A DNA stretch of 64,000 bases from Variovorax sp. (GTDB lineage: Bacteria; Pseudomonadota; Gammaproteobacteria; Burkholderiales; Burkholderiaceae_C). Positions 46,275-55,455 of this stretch are shown here, one piece after another. Made by a program: the position numbers and the translations under genes. The stretch lies in the NCBI GenBank assembly GCA_017744285.1, contig JAGIBP010000010.1, forward strand, positions 1-64,000, given 5' to 3'. The notes beneath the pieces are model-generated. The model was not told where the DNA came from. It searched no databases and was given only the letters and a program-made list of their open reading frames with translations. Numbering within the stretch: the first letter of the stretch is position 1; every line of letters begins with the position of its first letter.

Positions 46275-47804
46275 ATGTCCTCCCCGGCCCCCACCGCGGC
46301 ACTCGAAAGCGATGCGTGCTATCTCGCCATGAAGGCACACGACGCGCGCTTCGACGGCACCTTCTTCACCGCCGTGACCTCCACCGGCGTCTATTGCCGG
46401 CCGGTGTGCCGCGTGAAGGTGCCCCGTCGCGAGAACTGCCGCTTCTTCCGCCACGCCGCGCAGGCCGAGGCGGCCGGATTCCGGCCCTGCCTGCGCTGCC
46501 GCCCGGAGCTGGCGCCGCGCGCGGCGAGCTGGTCGACCGAAGACGCCTCGCGCATCCTCGCGCTGCAGGCGGCACGCCTCATCGACGAGCCCGACGCCTG
46601 GTCCGACGAAGGCCCGGGCGCGGCCCGCATCGCCGCGCGGCTCGGCGTGAGCGACCGGCACCTGCGGCGCATCTTCGAGGCGCAGTTCGGCGTCTCGCCG
46701 CTGCAATACCTGCAGACGCGGCGCCTGCTGGCCGCCAAGCAGCTCATCGCCGACACGCGCCTGCCGATGACCCAGGTCGCGCTGGCCAGCGGCTTCTCGA
46801 GCGTGCGCCGGTTCAACGCGGCCTTCGTGGCGCACTACGGCCTGAACCCCAGCGCGCTGCGGCGCGCCGGCGCCCCGGCCGGCGGCCGCGACGGCGGCGG
46901 CACCGAAGTGCGACTCGGCTTCCGGCCGCCCTACGACCGGGCCGCGATGATGGACTTCTTCGGCAAGCGCGCACTCGGCGGCGCCGAGGCCGTCATCGGC
47001 GGGCCCGCCGCGCCCGAATTCGCGCGCACCCTGCGCATCGCGCACGGCGGCGCCATGCTGCAAGGCTGGCTGCGGCTGCGCTTCGATGCCGGGCGCGAAC
47101 AGGTGCTGCTGCGCGTGGGCGATTCGCTCGCGACGGTGCTGCCGATCGTCATCAGCCGCGTGCGCGCCATGCTCGACCTCGACGCCGACCCGATGGCGAT
47201 CAACGCCGCGCTGCACGCGAGCTTTCCGCACGGCGACGGCCTGCGCGTGCCCGGCACGCTCGATGGCTTCGAGCTCGCGGTGCGCGCGGTGCTGGGGCAG
47301 CAGATCACCGTGGCGGCGGCACGCACGCTCGGCACGCGGCTGGTGCAGGCCTTCGGCGAGTCGATCGCGACGCCGGTGGCGGGGCTCGACCGCCTCTTCC
47401 CGACCCCGGCGGCCCTGGCCGCCGCGAGCAGCGACGCGCTCGGCCAGCTCGGCATCGTGCGGCAGCGGCAGGCCGCGCTGCTCGCTCTCGCGCGCGAAAC
47501 GATGGAAGGCCGCCTCGCGCTGCATCCCGGCGCCGACGTGCCGGCCACGCTCGCGGCCCTGCAGGCGCTGCCCGGCATCGGCGACTGGACCGCCCAATAC
47601 ATCGCGATGCGCGCATTGCGCTGGCCCGACGCCTTTCCCGCCGGCGACGTGGCCTTGCAGAAGGCGCTCGGCGTCACCACGGCACGCGCCGCGGCCGAGG
47701 CCTCGCTCGCCTGGCGGCCGTGGCGCGGCTATGCGGTGCTGCGCGCCTGGTACCGCCCGGCGCCCGCCGCGGCGGCCGAGCCGCTCGCCACGGTGGCGGC
47801 ATGA
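46275..47804 (+). CDS. Ada-AlkA fusion: methyl-phosphotriester sensor/regulator plus 3-methyladenine DNA glycosylase II
   Basis: A 509-residue fusion. The Ada N-terminal zinc domain has Cys41, Cys45, Cys72 and Cys75 (GVYCRPVCR...RPCLRC), with Cys41 as methyl acceptor. An AraC-type HTH follows (residues about 95-195, ARLGVSDRHLRRIF). The AlkA glycosylase part (about 215-490) has the helix-hairpin-helix LPGIGDWTAQYIAM and the catalytic Asp in FPAGDVALQ. It removes 3-alkylated bases and likely activates the alkylation response. It lacks the Ogt domain of E. coli Ada; a separate Ogt follows 13 bp downstream. Confidence 0.93.
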   Translation: MSSPAPTAALESDACYLAMKAHDARFDGTFFTAVTSTGVYCRPVCRVKVPRRENCRFFRHAAQAEAAGFRPCLRCRPELAPRAASWSTEDASRILALQAARLIDEPDAWSDEGPGAARIAARLGVSDRHLRRIFEAQFGVSPLQYLQTRRLLAAKQLIADTRLPMTQVALASGFSSVRRFNAAFVAHYGLNPSALRRAGAPAGGRDGGGTEVRLGFRPPYDRAAMMDFFGKRALGGAEAVIGGPAAPEFARTLRIAHGGAMLQGWLRLRFDAGREQVLLRVGDSLATVLPIVISRVRAMLDLDADPMAINAALHASFPHGDGLRVPGTLDGFELAVRAVLGQQITVAAARTLGTRLVQAFGESIATPVAGLDRLFPTPAALAAASSDALGQLGIVRQRQAALLALARETMEGRLALHPGADVPATLAALQALPGIGDWTAQYIAMRALRWPDAFPAGDVALQKALGVTTARAAAEASLAWRPWRGYAVLRAWYRPAPAAAAEPLATVAA

Positions 47805-47817
47805 ACAATCCACGACC

Positions 47818-48333
47818 ATGAAATACAAGACCTCTCGCCTCTGCACGACCCGTTTCGCCAGCGCGCTCGGCGGCATCACGCTGGCCGCGACCGACCGGGG
47901 GCTGGCCGGCCTCTGGTTCGACCGCCAGCGCCACTGGCCCGACATGGCCGGCTGGGAGCCCGAAGACGATCACCCGGTGATGCAGGAAGCCGCGCGCCAG
48001 CTCGACGACTACTTCGCCGGCCGCCGCCGGCATTTCGACCTGCCGCTGGACCTCTCGCACGGCACCGGCTTCCAGCAGGCGGTGTGGCAGGCCCTGCTCG
48101 CGATTCCCGCCGGACGCACCACCAGCTACGGCGCCCTGAGCGCCGACGTGGGCCGGCCCGCCGCGGTGCGCGCCGTGGGCGCGGCGGTGGGCCGCAACCC
48201 GATCAGCGTGATCGTGCCGTGCCACCGCGTGCTCGGCGCCAACGGCTCGCTGACGGGCTATGCCGGCGGCCTCGAACGCAAGAGCGCCCTGCTCGCGCTC
48301 GAGGGAGCGCGTCTTGCAGGGGCCAGCGCATGA
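47818..48333 (+). CDS. ogt: Methylated-DNA-[protein]-cysteine S-methyltransferase
   Basis: A 171-residue suicide alkyltransferase that removes alkyl groups from O6-alkylguanine. The acceptor Cys135 is in VIVPCHRVLGANGSLTGYAGG, and the DNA-binding part includes GRTTSYGALSADVGRPAAVRAV. It lies just after the Ada-AlkA fusion and its stop overlaps the start of the DMT exporter gene (ATGA). The two repair genes together cover the three activities of classical Ada plus AlkA. Confidence 0.96.
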   Translation: MKYKTSRLCTTRFASALGGITLAATDRGLAGLWFDRQRHWPDMAGWEPEDDHPVMQEAARQLDDYFAGRRRHFDLPLDLSHGTGFQQAVWQALLAIPAGRTTSYGALSADVGRPAAVRAVGAAVGRNPISVIVPCHRVLGANGSLTGYAGGLERKSALLALEGARLAGASA

Positions 48334-49286
48334 GCCGTGGCGAATGCGCCGCCGACGAGGCGGCTGCCGCGGCCAAGGCGAAGGCCCCATCCGCCGGCCA
48401 ACGCTGGGTGGTCGACCTGTTGCTGCTCGGCGCGCTGTGGGGCGCCTCCTTCCTGTTCATGCGCATCGGCGCCGCCGAGTTCGGGGCGCTGCCGACGGCG
48501 GCCGTGCGGGTCGCGATCGCGGCGGTCTTCCTGCTGCCGCTGATGCTGCTGCGCGGCCAGTCGGGCGCGCTGCGGCGCTACTGGAAGCCGGCGCTCGGCG
48601 TCGGCGTGCTCAATTCGGGCCTGCCGTTCGCGTTCTTCGCGTTCGCGCTGCTGACCCTCAACAGCGGCCTCGCGGCGGTGCTCAACGCCACGGTGCCGAT
48701 GTTCGGCGCGCTGGTCGCCTGGGCGTGGTTCGGAGACCGGCCGGACCGCTCGCGCCTGCTCGGGCTCGTGATCGGCTTCGTCGGCGTCGCGATGCTCGCG
48801 GGCCGCGGCGCGGGCTTTCATTCGGGGGCCGACGAAGGCGCGGCGCGATGGGCCATCGCCGCCTGCCTCGCGGCGTGCATCTGCTATGCCTTCGCGGCGA
48901 GCCTCACGCGCAAGTACCTCGTCGGCGTGCCGGCGCTGGCGACGGCCACCGGCAGCCAGATCGGCGCGACGCTCGCGCTCGCATTGCCGGCCCTGTGGCT
49001 GGCGCCCGCGCAGATGCCCAGCCCGCGCGCCTGGCTGGCGATCGTCGCCGCGGGCATCGCGTGCACGGGGCTCGCCTACATCCTGTTCTTCCGCCTGATC
49101 GAGCGCGCCGGACCGGCCCGCGCGCTGACCGTGACCTTCCTGGTGCCGGTCTTCGCGGTGTTCTACGGCGCGGTGTTCCTCGGCGAGGAGATCACGCAGT
49201 GGATGCTGATCTGCGCCGGGGTGATCGTCTGCGGCGTCGCGCTATCGACAGGCATCGTCACGCTGGGAGGCCGCCGCGGTCGCTGA
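48330..49286 (+). CDS. DMT-family (EamA) transporter
   Basis: A 318-residue permease with ten predicted transmembrane helices in two EamA repeats (LLLGALWGASFLFMRIG... and ...AGIACTGLAYILFFRLIER). The start ATG sits in the ogt stop codon. Members export amino acids, nucleobases or drugs; the partner genes suggest alkylation-stress co-transcription but not substrate. Its C-terminus overlaps the convergent DUF1345 gene by 45 bp, so both proteins share DNA on opposite strands. Confidence 0.9.
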   Translation: MSRGECAADEAAAAAKAKAPSAGQRWVVDLLLLGALWGASFLFMRIGAAEFGALPTAAVRVAIAAVFLLPLMLLRGQSGALRRYWKPALGVGVLNSGLPFAFFAFALLTLNSGLAAVLNATVPMFGALVAWAWFGDRPDRSRLLGLVIGFVGVAMLAGRGAGFHSGADEGAARWAIAACLAACICYAFAASLTRKYLVGVPALATATGSQIGATLALALPALWLAPAQMPSPRAWLAIVAAGIACTGLAYILFFRLIERAGPARALTVTFLVPVFAVFYGAVFLGEEITQWMLICAGVIVCGVALSTGIVTLGGRRGR

Positions 49287-49973
49287 ATCGCCGGACGACG
49301 GCGCCTGCATGGCCGAGGCCACCACGTTGATGGACAGCGCCAGCACCAGCATGTTGAAGGCGAAGGCCAGCACGCCGTGCACGAGCGTCAGGCGCCGCAT
49401 CTCGCGCGAGTGGACCTGTACGTCGGACACCTGCGAGGTCATCCCCACCACGAAGCTGTAGTAGAGGAAGTCGAAGTAGTCGGGCTCGGCCTCGCCGGGG
49501 AAGTCCAGGCCCGCGAGGTAGCCCTTGTCGCCCTCGTCCGGCTGGTAGTAGCGGTGGGCGTAGTGGAAGGCGTAGATGGTGTGGATCAGGAGCCACGAGC
49601 ACGCGAGCGCCAGCAGCCCGAGCGCGATGTGGCCGATGCGCTGCCCCCCGCACAACTGCGGCACGCGCTGCAGCAGCATGGCGATGACGACGACGCTCAC
49701 GCCGACGGCGATCAGCATCACGGCCAGGATCGACGCGCGGGGCTGGTCGAGCGCCTGGGCCCGGCGCTGCGTGCCGCGCGGGTCCGAGATCTCGGCCAGC
49801 CACCAGGCCGGAACGAGGTACACCAGGGCGCCCGCGCACCAGCCGATCAGGCCGCACGAGATGTCGTCGAGCCGCCAGGGCAGAAGACGCAGCCCCAGGG
49901 CCGCCGCCAGGCCGGCCAGCACGCCGCACAGCAGGCGCTGCCAGCCGGTCATCATCACGAATCGCGAATGCAT
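49242..49973 (-). CDS. DUF1345-family membrane protein
   Basis: A 243-residue membrane protein with about five transmembrane helices. EAEPDYFDFLYYSFVVGMTSQVSDVQV is the conserved core of DUF1345 and is followed by REMRRLTLVHGVLAFAFN. The function is unknown; it resembles the pore region of ion-channel-like proteins by its YYSFVVGMTSQ element. It begins at ATG 49971-49973 and its final 14 codons overlap the DMT exporter end. The neighbours give no functional clue. Confidence 0.83.
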   Translation of the reverse strand: MHSRFVMMTGWQRLLCGVLAGLAAALGLRLLPWRLDDISCGLIGWCAGALVYLVPAWWLAEISDPRGTQRRAQALDQPRASILAVMLIAVGVSVVVIAMLLQRVPQLCGGQRIGHIALGLLALACSWLLIHTIYAFHYAHRYYQPDEGDKGYLAGLDFPGEAEPDYFDFLYYSFVVGMTSQVSDVQVHSREMRRLTLVHGVLAFAFNMLVLALSINVVASAMQAPSSGDSATAAASQRDDACR

Positions 49974-50067
49974 GCCGGGCACTGTAGCGCCGGACCACGC
50001 CCGCCCCGTGGGCCGGTTCATTCGAGGAGCGGTCACAATGCCTCCCGCGCTTATCGCTGCCCCACGA

Positions 50068-50802
50068 ATGAAGAACAAATCCTGCTTCACCCGACGCATC
50101 GGCATCGCGGCCCTGCTGGCCCTGGGCGCGCTCGCCGCGCGGCCGGGCCTCGCGGCCCCGCCCCCGCCGGGGCACGTGCCCGACACCATCGAGCAGCGCG
50201 TGGCCGCCTGCATCGCCTGCCACGGCCGCGAAGGCTCCAGCACCGAGGCCGGCTACTTCCCGCGCCTGTCGGGCAAGCCGGCGGGCTACCTGTTCAACCA
50301 GCTGCAGAGCTATCGCGACGGGCGCCGCTTCAACTCCGACATGACGCACATGGTGCGGCACATGTCGGACGCCTACCTGCGCGAGATCGCCGAGTACTTC
50401 GCCGCCATCCAGCTGCCCTACCCCGCGCCGCCGGCGACCACCGACGCGACGCCGGCCATGCTCGCGCGCGGCAAGGCGCTGGTGTTCGAGGGCGATCCGG
50501 CGCGCGACATCCCGGCCTGCGTGCGCTGCCATGGCGAATCGCTCACCGGCGTGCTGCCGGGCATCCCGGGGCTGGTCGGGCTGCCGCGCCTGTACCTGTC
50601 GTCGCAGCTCGGCGCGTGGCTGACCAACGACCGCCACGCGCTCGAACCCGACTGCATGGCGAAGGTGGGCCGCAAGCTCACGAGCGCCGATATCAACGCC
50701 GTGACGAGCTGGCTCGTGATGCAACCCGTGCCCGCCGACCCGAAGCCCCAGGCCGCGCCGCCCAGCCCCGTGCCGATGGGTTGCAGCGCGCTGAACCCCT
50801 GA
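50068..50802 (+). CDS. Diheme c-type cytochrome
   Basis: A 244-residue secreted cytochrome. After a signal peptide (LLALGALAARPGLAA) two haem sites appear: Cys48-Ile-Ala-Cys-His and Cys151-Val-Arg-Cys-His. Met-containing segments (MTHMVRHMSDAY) could provide axial ligands. The repeats YFPRLSGKPAGYLFNQLQSY and GLVGLPRLYLSSQLGAW show a duplicated cytochrome c4-like domain. It passes electrons between a dehydrogenase or bc1 complex and a terminal oxidase. The triheme cytochrome follows after 6 bp. Confidence 0.9.
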   Translation: MKNKSCFTRRIGIAALLALGALAARPGLAAPPPPGHVPDTIEQRVAACIACHGREGSSTEAGYFPRLSGKPAGYLFNQLQSYRDGRRFNSDMTHMVRHMSDAYLREIAEYFAAIQLPYPAPPATTDATPAMLARGKALVFEGDPARDIPACVRCHGESLTGVLPGIPGLVGLPRLYLSSQLGAWLTNDRHALEPDCMAKVGRKLTSADINAVTSWLVMQPVPADPKPQAAPPSPVPMGCSALNP

Positions 50803-50808
50803 GCCGCC

Positions 50809-52074
50809 ATGCGACGCCTTCTCTACATCCTGATCTTCCTGGCGACGCTGGGCATCCTGGCGGCCTTCGCCATCGTCGGGCTCAACCTGCGCGGCGAGGT
50901 CAAGCTGCCCGAGCCGCCCACCGCCTTCGAGCCGACGCCCGCGATGGTCGAGCGCGGCCGCTACCTGGCCCTGGCCGGCAACTGCGCCGGCTGCCACACC
51001 ACGCGCGGCGGCGCGCCCTACGCCGGCGGCGTGGGCATCGAGACGCCCTTCGGCACCGTCTTCTCGAGCAACCTCACGCCCGACCCGAACGCCGGCATCG
51101 GGCGCTGGAACTCCGACCACTTCTGGCGCGCCCTGCACAACGGCCGCTCGAAGGACGGGCGGCTGCTCTACCCGGCCTTCCCGTATCCGAACTTCACGCG
51201 CGTCACGCGCGAGGACGCCGATGCGATCTTCGCGTACCTGCGCACGCTGCCCGCGTCGCCCGTGCCGAACCTGCCGCACGAGCTGCGCTTTCCGTACGAC
51301 ATGCAGCCCGCGCTCGCGGTGTGGCGCGCGTTGTCGTTCAAGCCGGGCACCTTCGAGCCCGATCCGGCGAAACCGGCCGAGTGGAACCGGGGCGCCTACC
51401 TGGTCGAGGGACTGGGCCACTGCATCGCCTGCCACGGCACGCGCAACGTGCTGGGCGCGACGCAGGAAAAGCTGGGCCTCTCGGGCGGGCTCATCGCGGT
51501 GCAGAACTGGTATGCGCCCTCGCTCACCTCCAGGCGCGAGGCCAGCGTGGCCGACTGGAACCCGCACGACGTGGTGGAACTGCTCAAGACCGGCCGCTCC
51601 GAGCGCGGCACCGTCATGGGGCCGATGGCCGACGTGGTCTACGGCAGCACGCAGCACCTGCAGGAGGCCGACCTGCTCGCGATGGCCAGCTATCTCAAGG
51701 AACTGCCGAGCACCTCCGCCGCCGTCGCGCCGACGACCTCGCCCACGCGCGACCCCCGCGTGATGGAACGCGGCGCGCGCATCTTCGATCAGCGCTGCGC
51801 GTATTGCCACGGCGACCAGGGCCAGGGCGCGGCGGGCGCCTACCCGCCCCTGGCGGGCAATCGCGCGGTGCAGATGAGCACGCCGGTCAACCTGATCCAG
51901 ATCGTTCGCCACGGCGGCTTCCTGCCGACCACGCCGGGCAACCCGCGCCCCTACGGCATGCCGCCCTTCCGGATCGTGCTGGACGACACCGACGTCGCCG
52001 CCGTGCTGACCTACATCCGGGGCTCATGGGGCAACGACGCGCCGCCGGTCACGCCGCGGGACATGATGAGGTGA
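50809..52074 (+). CDS. Triheme membrane-anchored cytochrome c (dehydrogenase subunit type)
   Basis: A 421-residue protein with an uncleaved N-terminal helix (residues 5-25) and three CXXCH sites at Cys59, Cys205 and Cys330 (CAGCH, CIACH, CAYCH). The layout matches the cytochrome subunit of membrane alcohol/sorbitol/gluconate dehydrogenases. YAGGVGIETPFGTVFSSNLTPD and LKTGRSERGTVMGPM are typical of this group. No dehydrogenase catalytic subunit lies next to it, so its electron donor is encoded elsewhere or it serves as a general carrier. It is co-transcribed with the diheme cytochrome. Confidence 0.9.
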   Translation: MRRLLYILIFLATLGILAAFAIVGLNLRGEVKLPEPPTAFEPTPAMVERGRYLALAGNCAGCHTTRGGAPYAGGVGIETPFGTVFSSNLTPDPNAGIGRWNSDHFWRALHNGRSKDGRLLYPAFPYPNFTRVTREDADAIFAYLRTLPASPVPNLPHELRFPYDMQPALAVWRALSFKPGTFEPDPAKPAEWNRGAYLVEGLGHCIACHGTRNVLGATQEKLGLSGGLIAVQNWYAPSLTSRREASVADWNPHDVVELLKTGRSERGTVMGPMADVVYGSTQHLQEADLLAMASYLKELPSTSAAVAPTTSPTRDPRVMERGARIFDQRCAYCHGDQGQGAAGAYPPLAGNRAVQMSTPVNLIQIVRHGGFLPTTPGNPRPYGMPPFRIVLDDTDVAAVLTYIRGSWGNDAPPVTPRDMMR

Positions 52075-52093
52075 CGCCCTCCAGGCGCGTCCG

Positions 52094-53065
52094 TCAATAC
52101 GATCCCGGCGGCGGCTTGTAGCTGAAGCCGCGGTGGAGGATCGGCCGCGCCACCCGCGCCAAAGTCGAGCGGGCCAGCCCCGCCATCTTGCCGAACGGCG
52201 CCTTGAGGGCATCGAGGGCCTCCGATTCGCCCGGCCCCCTCGGCGAGAGGCCGCATTTGCGCAGCACCCGGTTGAGCTGGTGCACCTGCGCCGTGCGGCG
52301 GGTGACCGGGGTATAGAAGTTCACGCCGATCGAGATCGCCACGCGGTCGCCGGGCGCGGTCCAGTCCGGGTCGGAGCGCGTCATATGCGGCGAGGTGCTC
52401 GGGAAGTACACCCCGTCGCCCGCGCGCACGTCGAACTCGTGGCTGCGCGCGCGCCACTCGTCCTTGAGCTTCACCTTGCGCAGCGAGTGGGCGACGATGA
52501 AATCCTCCACGGCGTCGAGGGGCACCACCGTGCGGTCGGTGCGGTCCCAGACATTCATCACCTTGCGCCCGTGCAGCATGAGCCAGAAATTGTTCTCGCG
52601 ATCGATGTGGAAGGGCGTGACGGACGGCGGCGCGGAAATGAAGACGAAGCCCGTCACCTGGAACATGCCATGCTGCTCGCGGTCGATGATCTCGCGCACG
52701 TTGGCCAGCACGTGGTCCAGCAGCGCCTTGTAGCGCGGGATCACCTCGACGTCGTACAGCGCGATCCACGAGCCCGGCTCCTCGATGCGGCGGAACACCT
52801 CCTCGATGCTGCGGCCGTCCGGCGGCACGCTGTCGTGCGCGAAGGCCGAGGCCTGGGTGATGCCCGGCCTGACGAAGCGGCATTGCTTGAGCGGCGCCAG
52901 CTCCTTCGCCAGCGCTTCGAGCTCGGGCAGCTGGAGCAGCGGATGGAGGTGGTAGTCATGGTGAAGCCGCCCGACCCGGGCCGTCGAGAAGCCTGCGGGG
53001 TCGTCCACCCACAGGCGGCAGTCGGAACGCGTGGACGACATCTGGTCGATATGGCTCGCGCCCAT
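52094..53065 (-). CDS. JmjC/cupin-8 domain protein
   Basis: A 323-residue protein with a cupin-8 (JmjC-like) core. TPFHIDRENNFWLMLHGRKVMNVWD carries the His-x-Asp iron ligands and SPHMTRSD the distal His, as in Fe(II)/2-oxoglutarate hydroxylases. PSVTPFHID is the usual lead-in. The likely activity is hydroxylation of a protein or small molecule; the substrate is unknown. AAGGAG precedes ATG 53063-53065. The C-terminal 60 residues (RGPGESEALDAL...) lie outside the core. It is divergent from copA. Confidence 0.78.
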   Translation of the reverse strand: MGASHIDQMSSTRSDCRLWVDDPAGFSTARVGRLHHDYHLHPLLQLPELEALAKELAPLKQCRFVRPGITQASAFAHDSVPPDGRSIEEVFRRIEEPGSWIALYDVEVIPRYKALLDHVLANVREIIDREQHGMFQVTGFVFISAPPSVTPFHIDRENNFWLMLHGRKVMNVWDRTDRTVVPLDAVEDFIVAHSLRKVKLKDEWRARSHEFDVRAGDGVYFPSTSPHMTRSDPDWTAPGDRVAISIGVNFYTPVTRRTAQVHQLNRVLRKCGLSPRGPGESEALDALKAPFGKMAGLARSTLARVARPILHRGFSYKPPPGSY

Positions 53066-53094
53066 GGCTTGCTCCTTCCTTTCGGAATGGAAAA

Positions 53095-53122
53095 AGCATA
53101 CTTTAGGTAACACAAAACACAA
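53095..53122 (-). promoter_or_regulatory. Candidate promoter of the JmjC/cupin-8 gene
   Basis: On the minus strand, TTGTGT (53117-53122) and TATGCT (53095-53100) are separated by 16 bp. They stand out in an AT-rich segment 30 bp before the gene start. Confidence 0.5.
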
Positions 53123-53170
53123 AGCGCCGGATCGACGTAGACCGAATGGACAGTTCATGGACCGCCGCGC

Positions 53171-53201
53171 TTGACCCTCCCATGATGGAAAGGTTGAAAC
53201 T
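53171..53201 (+). promoter_or_regulatory. CueR-type promoter of copA-cueR
   Basis: TTGACC (-35, 53171-53176) and GAAACT (-10, 53196-53201) are separated by 19 bp. The spacer carries the imperfect dyad ACCCTCC/GAAAGGT that MerR-family activators bind. The pattern matches E. coli PcopA in order (CTTGACC... GGAAGGTT...). The overlong spacer makes the promoter dependent on Cu(I)-CueR twisting. Confidence 0.82.
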
Positions 53202-53208
53202 CCTGCCC

Positions 53209-55455
53209 ATGAACTCCAGCCTCGCGCTTTCTCCCTCGTCCTCCCCCTCCGCCCCCGGCATCCAGGCGTGGTCGCTCCCGATCGAAGGCATGACCTGTGC
53301 GTCGTGCGTCGCCCGCGTCGAGCGGTCGCTGGCAGGTGTGCCCGGCGTCACCGAGGCGAGCGTCAACCTCGCCACCGAGGCGGCCACGGTCCACACGGAC
53401 GGCTCGGTGGCGCGCGAGACGCTGCGCGCGGCGGTCGAGAAGGCAGGCTATGCCGTCGGCGAGGAGGCGCCTGCGGCGGCCGACACGGGCGTCGCGGCCG
53501 CGGGCAAGCGGCGCGGTCCGGGCGATGCCTGGCCCGTGATCGCCGCCGCCCTGCTGTCGGTCCCGCTGGTGCTGCCCATGTTCGGCATGCTCTTCGGCCA
53601 GGACTGGATGCTGGACGGCTGGCTGCAGCTCGCCCTGGCCACACCGGTGCAGTTCTGGCTCGGCGCGCGCTTCTACCGCTCGGGCTGGAAGGCGCTGAGG
53701 GCCCGCGCCGGCAACATGGACCTGCTGGTGGCGCTGGGCACCTCGGCGGCGTACGGCCTGAGCGTCTACCTGCTCCTGGCGCACCGCGGCCACGGCATGC
53801 CGCACCTGTACTTCGAGGCCTCGGCCGTGGTGATCACGCTGGTGCTGCTCGGCAAGTGGCTCGAAACGCGGGCCAAGCGGCAGACCACCGAGGCGATCCG
53901 CGCCCTCAACGCCCTGCGCCCCGAGCGCGCCCGCGTGCGGCGCCACGGCGCCGAACAGGAGCTGCCGCTCGACAAGGTCCGCGTCGATGACCTCGTGGTC
54001 ATCCGCCCCGGCGAGCGCGTGCCGGTCGACGCGGTGGTCGTCGAAGGCGCGAGCGAGGTCGACGAATCGCTGATCACCGGCGAAAGCCTGCCCGTCGCCA
54101 AGCAGGCCGGCAACGCCGTGACCGGCGGCTCGGTCAATGGGCAGGGCCTGCTGGTCGTGCGCACCACGGCCGTGGGCACCGAGTCCACGCTCGCGCGCAT
54201 CGTGCGGCTGGTCGAGTCCGCGCAGGCGAAGAAGGCACCGATCCAGCGGCTGGTCGACCAGGTCAGCAGCGTCTTCGTGCCTGTGGTCATCGGGCTGGCG
54301 GCGCTCACCTTCCTCGGCTGGGGGCTCGTCACCGGCCAGTGGGAAACCGCCATCCTGAACGCCGTGGCCGTGCTGGTCATCGCCTGCCCCTGCGCATTGG
54401 GCCTGGCCACGCCGACCGCGATCATGGCGGGCACCGGCGTCGCGGCTCGGCACGGCGTGCTCATCAAGGACGCCGAGGCGCTCGAGGTCGCGCACGGCAT
54501 CGGCATCGTCGCCTTCGACAAGACGGGCACGCTGACCGAAGGTCGCCCGGTGCTCGTGGCCGGCGAGGCCGCCCAAGGCGACCGGGCCGCCCTGCTGCGC
54601 GCGAGCGCGGCGATCCAGGCGGGCAGCGAGCATCCGCTGGCCCGCGCGGTGCTCGCGGCCGCGAAGGACGACGGTCTCGCAGCCCCCGCTGCGAGCGCCG
54701 TGCGCGCCGTAGCGGGGCGCGGGATGTCGGCCGTGGTCGACGGCCGCGAACTGCGCCTGGGCAGCACGCGCTTCATGCGCGAGCTCGCGGTGCCGCTCGG
54801 CGAGCTCGACGCACGCGCCGCGCAGCTGCAGTCGCAGGGGCGCACCGTCTCGTGGCTGGCGGACGTGAGCGACGCCCAGCGCCCGGTGCTGCTCGGCCTG
54901 CTGGCCTTCGGCGACACGCCGAAGCCGAGCGCCGCGGCGGCCATCCGGCAGCTCCATGCGCAGGGCATCCGCACCGCCCTCGTCTCGGGCGACAACCGCG
55001 GCAGCGCCGAAGCCGTGGCCCGCGAGCTCGGGATCGACACCGTGCGCGCCGAAGTGCTGCCCGAGGACAAGGCGGCGATCATCGCGGGCCTCAAGCAGGG
55101 GGGCCAGCGCGTGGCAATGGTCGGCGACGGCATCAACGACGCACCGGCGCTGGCGGCGGCCGACGTGGGCATCGCGATGTCCACCGGCACCGACGTGGCG
55201 ATGCACGCGGCCGGCATCACGCTGATGCGCGGCGATCCGGCGCTGGTGAGCGACGCCATCGACATCTCGCGCCGGACCTACGCCAAGATCCGCCAGAACC
55301 TCTTCTGGGCCTTCGCCTACAACGTGGTCGGCATCCCGCTGGCCGCCCTGGGCCTGCTGAGCCCGGTGATCGCCGGCGCGGCGATGGCCTTCAGCAGCGT
55401 GAGCGTTGTGAGCAACGCCCTGCTGCTGCGGCGCTGGAAAGGAATCGCGAAATGA
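53209..55455 (+). CDS. copA: Cu(I)-translocating P1B-type ATPase
   Basis: A 748-residue copper exporter. A Ser-rich leader precedes one HMA domain (GMTCASC, Cys30/Cys33). It then has eight transmembrane helices with the metal site Cys393-Pro-Cys395, phosphorylation Asp437 (DKTGTLTEG), ATP-site SEHPLARA and [16 protein letters not shown]. It expels Cu(I) from the cytoplasm. ATG 53209 is chosen because the CueR promoter ends at 53201; earlier in-frame ATGs (53146, 53182, 53185) lie within or before the promoter. The mRNA would then begin at or next to the start codon. The next gene, cueR, overlaps by ATGA. Confidence 0.94.
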   Translation: MNSSLALSPSSSPSAPGIQAWSLPIEGMTCASCVARVERSLAGVPGVTEASVNLATEAATVHTDGSVARETLRAAVEKAGYAVGEEAPAAADTGVAAAGKRRGPGDAWPVIAAALLSVPLVLPMFGMLFGQDWMLDGWLQLALATPVQFWLGARFYRSGWKALRARAGNMDLLVALGTSAAYGLSVYLLLAHRGHGMPHLYFEASAVVITLVLLGKWLETRAKRQTTEAIRALNALRPERARVRRHGAEQELPLDKVRVDDLVVIRPGERVPVDAVVVEGASEVDESLITGESLPVAKQAGNAVTGGSVNGQGLLVVRTTAVGTESTLARIVRLVESAQAKKAPIQRLVDQVSSVFVPVVIGLAALTFLGWGLVTGQWETAILNAVAVLVIACPCALGLATPTAIMAGTGVAARHGVLIKDAEALEVAHGIGIVAFDKTGTLTEGRPVLVAGEAAQGDRAALLRASAAIQAGSEHPLARAVLAAAKDDGLAAPAASAVRAVAGRGMSAVVDGRELRLGSTRFMRELAVPLGELDARAAQLQSQGRTVSWLADVSDAQRPVLLGLLAFGDTPKPSAAAAIRQLHAQGIRTALVSGDNRGSAEAVARELGIDTVRAEVLPEDKAAIIAGLKQGGQRVAMVGDGINDAPALAAADVGIAMSTGTDVAMHAAGITLMRGDPALVSDAIDISRRTYAKIRQNLFWAFAYNVVGIPLAALGLLSPVIAGAAMAFSSVSVVSNALLLRRWKGIAK

